A DNA stretch of 64,000 nt from Bacteroidota bacterium (GTDB lineage: Bacteria; Bacteroidota; Bacteroidia; Bacteroidales; JAAAOM01). The position numbers were made by a program, and so were the translations under genes. Under the pieces are notes generated by a model. The model did not search any database. It was not told the DNA's origin and saw only the letters and a program-made list of their open reading frames with translations. The DNA lies in the NCBI GenBank assembly GCA_009908855.1, contig JAAAOM010000030.1, forward strand, positions 36,671-100,670, read 5' to 3'. The stretch's first letter is position 1. Every line of letters begins with the position of its first letter. Positions 57,882-64,000 of this stretch are shown here, in pieces.

Positions 57882-60092
57882 CTAACCGCCTGACTCCATG
57901 AGCTTTTTCAGTAAAGGCCTTACATCCTTTTGTGATTCGACATTAAAACGGGCTGCTGTTTTAACTATTCCTACTTTAATGGTAATTGTGTCATCAGGGA
58001 TTTCTTCAAAAATATATTCATCGGTCCAGTCATCACCAATAGCCACTGTAAAGTCGTATTTATTATTTCCAATTTTGGCAACCGCAGCCCGTCCTTTATT
58101 AACGCCGGAGTTTTTAATTTCAATCACTTTATTTCCCTCCAGTATGTCCAGGTTGTGGTTGGCAATTAAGCTCATAAATTCATCTTTTAGTTCTATGGCT
58201 CTCATGTTACCCAGTTCAGGGTCAACCTTACGATAATGCCAGGCCAATGAGAACGATTTTTCTTCCAGAATAGAACCGGGAGTACGATCTACATAGAACT
58301 CCAATGCCGGGCGCAGCTGTTCTTTCCAATCGGCATGCAATGTTTCAATCATTTGCCAGTCTTCTTTGGGTTCTTTTCTCCATACACCATGGTCGGTAAT
58401 AAGGGTATAAGGTTTGCCTTTAAACCATTTTTCAAGTGTTTCGCGATCGCGACCACTTATTATTACCAACTCATTTTTTGGGTCTTCCGCTAATGAATCC
58501 AGTAATTTAAGGAGTTCTTTATCGGGTTTAGCCATTTCGGGCCGTTTCTGGAAACCAACCAGGGTTCCGTCATAATCCAAAAATAACAATCGCTTATTCG
58601 CATTTTTATATTTCGATAAAATGTCTTTTTCAATGGCTGTATTTATATTTTTGGAATAATGCTTTTCTTTTAATGATATGGTATTTTCCATACCTTCCAC
58701 AAAATCCCTGGCCCACTTTTCTACGCTATACCTTTGTAAACGGTTTTGCATGGAGCTCATTTTTTCTTTATGCTCCTCTTCCGGCATAATCATGGCTTCA
58801 TTCAGGGCATCGGCTATTTCCTCATAATTATTAGGATTGATAATAAGCGCTTCACCCATTTCTTTGGCTGCACCGGCCATCTCACTCAAAATCAAAACAC
58901 CTTTCTGGTCTACTTTGGAGGCAACAAATTCTTTGGCTACCAAATTCATTCCGTCTCTGATCGGGGTAAGTAACCCAATGTCACAGGATGTGTATAAATC
59001 AATTAATGTATCAAAAGGGAACGAACGATAGAAATACCATATCGGGGTCCAGTTGATAGAAGCGTATTTACCATTTATATGACCAACGAGTTCATCTACC
59101 TCACTTTTCATTTGTTGATATTGCGCTACTGCTGTTCGGGAAGGTGTTGCCACCATAACCAGTGTTACTTTTTCTTTGAATTCGGGGTATTTATCAAGAA
59201 AATAATCAAAGGCTTCCAGTCGGTTGGCTATACCCTTTGAATAATCGAGCCGGTCAATGGATAAAACCAGCTTTTGGTCGGGAGCCATGAGGTAATGTTT
59301 ATCAATTTCCTGTTGTATTTTTGACCTGTCTTTAACCGCCATCTGTTGGTGCTTCATGGCCGTATTGGCAAATTTCTCATAATCAATTCCCATCGGGAAA
59401 GCATCTACTTTCACAAACCGGTCATCCAGATTGACCTGGTTAAAATCAATGTCATAGCCACGCAATCGGCGCACAGCGCTTAAAAAATGCCGTTCATAAT
59501 CGTAGGTGTGAAAACCAATTAAATCGGCTCCTAACAATCCCTCAATAATTTCATCCCGCCAGGGCAAAATCCGAAAAACTTCGTAGGAAGGAAAAGGGAT
59601 ATGCAAAAAGAAGCCGATGATCAGATCGGGACGTTTTTCACGCAACATTTTCGGTAATAACTGCAGGTGATAGTCATGTACCCAAACATAAGCACCTTCT
59701 TCGGCATTCTCAATAACCTGATCGGCATAAAAGGCATTTACTTTTTTATATGCCTCCCAGGTATGTTTTTTATATTCGACATATTGCGTAAAATAATGGT
59801 ACAATGGCCATATTGTTTTGTTGCTAAAACCATAATAAAAATCCTCAAACAATTCTTCCTGCATAAAGACCGGAATGTATTCATGCTTTTTAAGCGCTTT
59901 GCCAATCTTTGTCCTTATTTTGCTATCCGATTCATTTAAGCCAGGCCATCCGATCCATTTTGCCGAATAATACTTATAAATTGAGCTCATCCCGGTAGCC
60001 AACCCGCCAACTGATGGAACAGTTTCTATTTCGCCTTCGTTAATGGTTACGTTCACAGGTAATCGATTAGAGATGATGAGGATTTGTTTCAT
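57882..60092 (-). CDS. otsAB: Bifunctional trehalose-6-phosphate synthase/phosphatase
   Basis: 736 residues in two domains. The GT20 synthase (about 1-470) starts with ISNRLPVNV and includes VGGLATGM, VWVHDYHLQLLPKML and LSIDRLDYSKGI, for UDP-glucose and glucose 6-phosphate. A linker leads to the HAD phosphatase (about 500-736) with D506 and D508 in FLDYDGTLV, and NKGRAAVA and GDDWTDEYIF near the end. The fusion makes trehalose in one polypeptide, a common Bacteroidetes form. It is flanked by two GH15 genes, and a degenerate operator lies 292 bases upstream in the divergent intergenic region shared with the second GH15 gene. Confidence 0.96.
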   Translation of the reverse strand: MKQILIISNRLPVNVTINEGEIETVPSVGGLATGMSSIYKYYSAKWIGWPGLNESDSKIRTKIGKALKKHEYIPVFMQEELFEDFYYGFSNKTIWPLYHYFTQYVEYKKHTWEAYKKVNAFYADQVIENAEEGAYVWVHDYHLQLLPKMLREKRPDLIIGFFLHIPFPSYEVFRILPWRDEIIEGLLGADLIGFHTYDYERHFLSAVRRLRGYDIDFNQVNLDDRFVKVDAFPMGIDYEKFANTAMKHQQMAVKDRSKIQQEIDKHYLMAPDQKLVLSIDRLDYSKGIANRLEAFDYFLDKYPEFKEKVTLVMVATPSRTAVAQYQQMKSEVDELVGHINGKYASINWTPIWYFYRSFPFDTLIDLYTSCDIGLLTPIRDGMNLVAKEFVASKVDQKGVLILSEMAGAAKEMGEALIINPNNYEEIADALNEAMIMPEEEHKEKMSSMQNRLQRYSVEKWARDFVEGMENTISLKEKHYSKNINTAIEKDILSKYKNANKRLLFLDYDGTLVGFQKRPEMAKPDKELLKLLDSLAEDPKNELVIISGRDRETLEKWFKGKPYTLITDHGVWRKEPKEDWQMIETLHADWKEQLRPALEFYVDRTPGSILEEKSFSLAWHYRKVDPELGNMRAIELKDEFMSLIANHNLDILEGNKVIEIKNSGVNKGRAAVAKIGNNKYDFTVAIGDDWTDEYIFEEIPDDTITIKVGIVKTAARFNVESQKDVRPLLKKLMESGG

Positions 60093-60207
60093 TTGATGTA
60101 CTTTTTGTTTGTGTTTGGTTTAGGTTTGGAAACCTGAGCCTGTTATCAGGCCCTTTTAATCTTCAGGGCAAAACCATATCCTGTTTCGACTTCGACCGCT
60201 GTATCCC

Positions 60208-60245
60208 CCTGACGGGTTTTCGCAAGAGCGAGGTGTGCTGTCAGG
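60208..60245. repeat. Nested inverted repeats, possible structured RNA or DNA element
   Basis: CCTGAC (60208-60213) pairs with GTCAGG (60240-60245), and inside it TCGC (60220-60223) pairs with GCGA (60228-60231) around an AAGA loop. It has no T-tract and does not look like a terminator. No second copy was seen in the window. Confidence 0.35.
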
Positions 60246-60383
60246 CTATCCTTCTGAGTCAAAGATTGATCATCTATGGTATAATGCCGTTAGATATACG
60301 GTTTCAATATGTAAGATAACAAATATTCCTTTTAGCAAAAGGTACATTTATCTTTTTGAATTGTTCATTTCTGGAAATTCGTA

Positions 60384-60403
60384 AATGCTTCTATAGAAAT
60401 TAA
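60384..60403. promoter_or_regulatory. Degenerate palindrome upstream of the second GH15 gene, candidate operator
   Basis: AATGCTTCTATAGAAATTAA matches the 54990-55009 palindrome at 15 of 20 positions and keeps the TTCTATAGAA core exactly. It lies just upstream of the -7-like TATTTTTA, where the -33 region would be. Confidence 0.45.
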
Positions 60404-60414
60404 TACAAATATAC

Positions 60415-60422
60415 TATTTTTA
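60415..60422 (+). promoter_or_regulatory. Weak -7-like element for the GH15 gene
   Basis: TATTTTTA matches TAnnTTTG at all but the last base, about 98 bases before the ATG. Confidence 0.3.
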
Positions 60423-60520
60423 GCGCCTGTGAAAAATTACCATAACCGGTGTGGATTGAAATCCGGTATCTCGGTACTTATACGGGATAAAGCGTTGAAA
60501 AGGGTTATTGAAAGTTTTGT

Positions 60521-62326
60521 ATGGATAATTTAAATTATGGCGTGATAGGAAATTGCAGAAGCGCGGCAATGATCTCTGAACGAGGTTCGGTTGACTGGTA
60601 CTGCACTCCTGAATTCGATTCATCATCTATATTTGGCAAACTGCTCGATAAAAATATTGGTGGTAGCTTTGAAATACATGTAGACAAAAAATATTTTATA
60701 CGGCAGCGTTATATACCACGCACCAATATATTGGTGACTACCTACAAAAAAAATGAGCACTGTTTTGAGATCATGGATTTTATGCCGCGATATATTCTGG
60801 ATGACGGGACCCATTATTCACCGCCTGATTTGGTACGCTATATCCGTCTGGTTTCCGGAACACCACAGTTTCGTGTGATTTATGATCCAAAATTAGAATA
60901 CGCCCGCTTCAAAACACATACAGTTATTCGACCTAAATACATTAAAAGTTATACAACCAAAGGTACTTACGACTCGGTATACCTTTATTCTAACCTCGAC
61001 AAGCAAAAAATTGTTTGTAGTGACCTGATTGACCTGGAGGACGATTCGTACTTCCTGATTAGTTATAATCAGAAAATCCTGAAACAGGATACTGAAAGGT
61101 GCTATTTGAAATACCAACGCACAAAAGTTTATTGGATGAACTGGTCGGAACGAACCGTGCGGTTTAAGCGGTATAACAATGAAATATTACGCAGCGCTCT
61201 GGTGCTGAAAATGTTAAGTTACGATAAATCCGGCGCTATTTTGGCGGCATTAACCACCTCTCTTCCTGAAACCATTGGTGAAGTACGAAACTGGGATTAC
61301 CGGTTTTGCTGGATTCGTGATGCCAGTATGGCCATAAGGGTACTTACTAAACTGGGGCACATGAATGTTGCTAAAAATTATTTACGGTTTATTCTCAACA
61401 TCATCCCTGATAAAGACGAGAAAATTCAGATAATGTATGGCATCAATGGCGAAAAGAAACTGACCGAACGCATTATGGATCACCTCAGTGGATATGAGGA
61501 TTCTACCCCTGTACGTGTGGGTAACGATGCTTATAAACAAAAACAGAACGATATTTATGGCGTTTTAATGGATGTGCTGTACCAACAATTTCAGGCATTT
61601 GAAACATCATTGCAAAACAGTGAATCGTTGTGGACCATTACCAGAAGTATTGTGCGTATTGTGAAGCATAACTGGTATAAGGCTGATCGTGGTATATGGG
61701 AGCTTCGGACCGAACAGCGGCATTTTACATTTTCCAAGGTATTGTGCTGGGTTGCCGTTGACAGGGCTATTAAAATTGCACGGCTGATTAATATGCATGA
61801 ATACCTGGAAGGATGGGAAAAGCTGCGCGATAAAATCAGGAATGACGTTATTGAAAATGCCTGGAATGAGAATAAGCAAAGTTTTACCCAGGCTTATGAA
61901 AATGCCGATATCGACGCAGCAAACCTGTTGATGGAATCCTATGGATTTATTGATGCCAAAGACCCAAAATTTATAAGTACCGTGCACGCCACGCAACGGG
62001 AATTAGGAAATAACGGACTGATGTATCGCTATAAAAATGATGACGATTTCGGGACTCCGTCCTCAGCATTTACCATTTGTACTTTCTGGCTAATCAACAG
62101 TTTATATAAAATTGGTGAAAAAGACCAGGCTGAGATGATGTTTGAAAAAATGCTCAACTACAGTAATCATTTGGGGTTATACAGTGAAGACCTTGATTTT
62201 AAATCAAAAAGACTGTTGGGTAATTTTCCGCAGGCATATTCTCACCTTGCACTTATTGAAACCGCAATTAGCATAGCTGAAGGAACGGTAACCAAGGATG
62301 AAGAAGTGTTGGAGAATCTCATGTAA
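60521..62326 (+). CDS. GH15-family glycoside hydrolase, trehalase-like full-length form
   Basis: 601 residues. The N-terminal super-beta-sandwich (about 1-230) begins with the family run YGVIGNCRSAAMISERGSVDWYC. The catalytic barrel has RFCWIRDASMAIRVL, E394 in GIWELR (general acid), and E556 in YSED (general base), then GNFPQAYSHLALIETAISI. This arrangement is that of bacterial/archaeal GH15 trehalases and glucodextranases. Next to otsAB, a trehalase role is reasonable but not proven. It has no signal peptide and should be cytoplasmic. It is divergent from otsAB. Confidence 0.9.
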   Translation: MDNLNYGVIGNCRSAAMISERGSVDWYCTPEFDSSSIFGKLLDKNIGGSFEIHVDKKYFIRQRYIPRTNILVTTYKKNEHCFEIMDFMPRYILDDGTHYSPPDLVRYIRLVSGTPQFRVIYDPKLEYARFKTHTVIRPKYIKSYTTKGTYDSVYLYSNLDKQKIVCSDLIDLEDDSYFLISYNQKILKQDTERCYLKYQRTKVYWMNWSERTVRFKRYNNEILRSALVLKMLSYDKSGAILAALTTSLPETIGEVRNWDYRFCWIRDASMAIRVLTKLGHMNVAKNYLRFILNIIPDKDEKIQIMYGINGEKKLTERIMDHLSGYEDSTPVRVGNDAYKQKQNDIYGVLMDVLYQQFQAFETSLQNSESLWTITRSIVRIVKHNWYKADRGIWELRTEQRHFTFSKVLCWVAVDRAIKIARLINMHEYLEGWEKLRDKIRNDVIENAWNENKQSFTQAYENADIDAANLLMESYGFIDAKDPKFISTVHATQRELGNNGLMYRYKNDDDFGTPSSAFTICTFWLINSLYKIGEKDQAEMMFEKMLNYSNHLGLYSEDLDFKSKRLLGNFPQAYSHLALIETAISIAEGTVTKDEEVLENLM

Positions 62327-62366
62327 TGGTAGTTTTTATTTACGGTAATTTAGTATCGGTCACCAT

Positions 62367-62396
62367 TTTGGTGTAACCATTTTCTTTTTACTTTTG
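62367..62396 (+). promoter_or_regulatory. Consensus promoter for the sulfotransferase gene
   Basis: TTTG (62367-62370), an 18-base spacer and TACTTTTG (62389-62396) match the Bacteroidetes promoter well. It places the start site near 62403, so the gene begins at ATG 62415 and not at an earlier TTG (62394). Confidence 0.7.
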
Positions 62397-62414
62397 CGGC
62401 TGAATTTACATGGT

Positions 62415-63242
62415 ATGGGCGATCAAAAAGAAATCTTCTTTCACGTAGGGTTGGGAAAAACCGCTTCCACCTATTTACAATACAGTTTTTTTCCTAAACT
62501 AACTAATATCAGGTATTTTCAACGATCGAAGTATAAAAGATTTCACTCCATTATTGAGCGTACAAATTATACCCGGTATTTTTTCTCCCGTGAATTTGAT
62601 CGGCAATTCGAAAGAGAAGTCAGAAAAATTGCCAATTACTATCCGCAGGCAGGAATAATAGTTATTCTCAGGCGTCATGATAGCTGGATGGCATCTCAAT
62701 ATCGCCGTTATGTTAAAAATGGAGGTGCCAAATCGTTCGAAGATTTCTTCAGGCTCGAGGATGATAACGGGCTATGGCAAACCAGGGATGTTTATTTTTA
62801 CCCCAGGTTACAGTTGCTTCAGGAGTTGTTTAGTAAAAAACCGCTTGTGTTATTTCATGATGACTTAAAAAAGGATGCCTATAACTTTTTTGACAGAATT
62901 ACCCATTATCTGGGAGCTGAATACGATAAACAAAAAGTATCACTCGATCCTGTGCATAAATCATACAATACAAAACAACTGCTGGTAATACGTAAAATCA
63001 GTAAATATTTATTTTCTGATAAGAAAAAAAAGTCAAATTCCTCTTCTCCGTTTGTGAACTATGTTCGTTTTCGCTCCAAATGGTTGTTATGTCATTTAAT
63101 TCTTTATGTCTCTCTGCTGCTTCCCAAAAGATGGACACCGCAGGAAGATCTTGTTTCCGCGGAATCACTTGCCCGGGTAAGAGAATTTTTTGAAGACGAC
63201 TGGCAACAATGTGTTGATTTTGAAAAATCATTTTCAGCTTAA
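62415..63242 (+). CDS. Sulfotransferase-family protein
   Basis: 275 residues. FFHVGLGKTASTYLQYSFF is the 5'-phosphosulfate loop (G-x-x-K-T/S-x-S/T) that binds PAPS, and VILRRHDSWMASQYRRYVKNG is the 3'-phosphate motif (R-x-P/H-x5-S-x-Y/x3-R). A distant hydrophobic C-terminal stretch (WLLCHLILYVSLLLP) may be buried or peripheral to the membrane. Such enzymes transfer sulfate to carbohydrates or lipids. No PAPS synthesis gene or polysaccharide locus is adjacent. The target is unknown. Confidence 0.8.
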   Translation: MGDQKEIFFHVGLGKTASTYLQYSFFPKLTNIRYFQRSKYKRFHSIIERTNYTRYFFSREFDRQFEREVRKIANYYPQAGIIVILRRHDSWMASQYRRYVKNGGAKSFEDFFRLEDDNGLWQTRDVYFYPRLQLLQELFSKKPLVLFHDDLKKDAYNFFDRITHYLGAEYDKQKVSLDPVHKSYNTKQLLVIRKISKYLFSDKKKKSNSSSPFVNYVRFRSKWLLCHLILYVSLLLPKRWTPQEDLVSAESLARVREFFEDDWQQCVDFEKSFSA

Positions 63243-63525
63243 TTTAGGTTAGTTGTACGATGAATTAAACTTTAATCAACCTTTTATACCCGATCATTTG
63301 AATTTTTTTCATACACGTATTTGCAGTGATTTTAAATTTACGTAAAATAATGTAATATAGTCCCTGATCGATTTTAATTATGAAATGATTGATAGATATT
63401 TACGATAGTTTTTGTTTTTTGATTGTCTGCAATTATGAGTGTTTTAGGATATTCATAAATTGTATTTTAAAATTATGTGTACAGATATTCAATTTTATAA
63501 CCATCTAAATAAAATTATCATAATC

Positions 63526-63831
63526 ATGAAAACAAACATTTTCAATAAAAGGGTATTTATTACACTTTCAGTGTTAGTTGTATTGATATTACTTTTTACA
63601 GGATGTGCGGAGCCTTATAATTTCGATTCCTGCGAACCGGAATTCGAATATGGCTTTTTAAACGGTTTATGGCATGGGTTTATCGCACCCATTTCATTTA
63701 TCATATCGCTGTTTAAAGAGGATGTTGCCATGTATGCCTGCAATAACAATGGCAATTGGTATAATTTTGGATTTATATTCGGAGCCATGATTATTTTGGG
63801 AGGATCGCATGCAGGTAAATCAAAGAAATAA
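63526..63831 (+). CDS. Small lipoprotein with hydrophobic segments
   Basis: 101 residues from the ATG at 63526; an earlier start 22 codons upstream gives no signal sequence. MKTNIFNKRVFITLSVLVVLILLFTGC is a lipoprotein signal with the cleavage Cys in LFTGC. After it, YGFLNGLWHGFIAPISFIISLFK and NFGFIFGAMIILGG are hydrophobic, and there is a Cys in EPYNFDSCEPEFEYG. I recognise a common small Bacteroidetes lipoprotein pattern but no named function. Confidence 0.75.
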   Translation: MKTNIFNKRVFITLSVLVVLILLFTGCAEPYNFDSCEPEFEYGFLNGLWHGFIAPISFIISLFKEDVAMYACNNNGNWYNFGFIFGAMIILGGSHAGKSKK

Positions 63832-63928
63832 TTTTAAGTGTAAAATCCAATATCCATATTATTTTATTCAATTTCATAACCTATGCTGAAACGGGAATGG
63901 AAGTATATAGCTGGTTGAGAAATAAAAA

Positions 63929-64000
63929 TCAGAGTTTTATATCCTGCACATATAACTGGATGTTGGTTTTTCCCATGAAAGTATTCTCATTGATGGTATA
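63929..64000 (-). CDS. recJ: C-terminal end of single-stranded-DNA exonuclease RecJ (partial)
   Basis: Only 23 residues and the stop are inside the window; the rest is beyond the right edge. YTINENTFMGKTNIQLYVQDIKL resembles the last OB-fold strands of RecJ (pattern 'I-x-E-N-x-F/W-x-G-x-x-x-x-Q-L-x-V/I-x-D-I'). Too short for certainty. Confidence 0.55.
   Translation of the reverse strand, partial: YTINENTFMGKTNIQLYVQDIKL

Larger units (their letters stand above)
60093..60520. other. Divergent intergenic region between otsAB and the GH15 gene
   Basis: 428 bases. Left part: AGGTTTGGAAACCT palindrome (60122-60135) and a short GCCTG/CAGGC hairpin (60138-60151) followed by CCTTTT. Middle: the nested stem at 60208-60245, more GC-rich than its surroundings. 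Right part: the degenerate operator at 60384-60403 and a -7-like TATTTTTA at 60415-60422. No gene of any size. Confidence 0.6.

Noticed and set aside
1..64000. tRNA, rRNA, CRISPR array, insertion sequence or prophage in this window
   Set aside because: No cloverleaf-like folds, direct-repeat arrays, transposase genes with terminal repeats, or phage structural genes were seen; the Rpn-type gene at 55159 has no flanking inverted repeats.

Overview
The window is a chromosomal segment of a Bacteroidota (Bacteroidetes) bacterium, most likely a free-living Marinilabiliales/Bacteroidales-type organism. The evidence is low GC content, promoters matching the Bacteroidetes -7 element TAnnTTTG (two with TTTG 18 nt upstream), a secreted metallopeptidase with a type IX secretion C-terminal domain, a membrane pyrophosphatase, RicT and YifB-type genes, and weak ribosome-binding sites. 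I see no rRNA, tRNA, CRISPR array, insertion sequence or prophage. The gene order looks like a core chromosome with a few accessory patches.

Layout. 1-6.7 kb: a leftward group (small membrane protein, mutL, rhomboid protease), then rightward ricT-ridA and gmhA-yifB. 7-10.2 kb: a K+-dependent type membrane pyrophosphatase, followed by a protein with the sequence texture of aerolysin-like beta-pore-forming proteins. 10.4-20 kb: a GT-C-like membrane protein, the pyruvate dehydrogenase operon aceE-aceF-lpdA, a methyltransferase and lipA, which makes the lipoyl cofactor used by E2. 20.7-24.8 kb: a sugar-uptake and phosphorolysis cassette (Na+ symporter, small membrane protein, GH94-type phosphorylase). 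24.9-29.9 kb: an envelope-signalling patch with a LiaF-like protein, a secreted membrane-anchored TPR-CHAT protease, and a convergent ECF sigma factor/TPR anti-sigma pair. 30-34.3 kb: leftward pcm, metallo-hydrolase, gcvP. 34.4-42.8 kb: a divergent Gfo/Idh/MocA-like protein, a polysaccharide-initiating sugar transferase, thpR, a phosphoesterase, gpsA-pgi, an epimerase-like gene and xth. 43-52.8 kb: an M4 metallopeptidase with a nested beta-sandwich insertion, a reductase, a TPR protein, a DUF72 protein, an unusual aconitase and an SRPBCC protein. 52.9-63.8 kb: the regulatory and trehalose region, with a MerR/TipAS regulator carrying an early amber codon, a three-gene operon (nuclease-like protein, winged-helix protein, SiaC), an Rpn-type nuclease, MarR, a short GH15, fused otsAB, a full-length GH15, a sulfotransferase and a lipoprotein. 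The tail of recJ enters at the right edge.

Two themes stand out. First, the CHAT protease, the anti-sigma factor and the ECF sigma factor could form a protease-controlled envelope stress switch. Second, a perfect 20-bp palindrome, TTTGTTTCTATAGAAACAAA, overlaps the -7 box of the SiaC operon and recurs in degenerate form between marR and the GH15 gene and upstream of the second GH15 gene. This suggests one MarR regulon linking trehalose metabolism to the nuclease-like/SiaC operon. All functional statements are by motif recognition, without database search.
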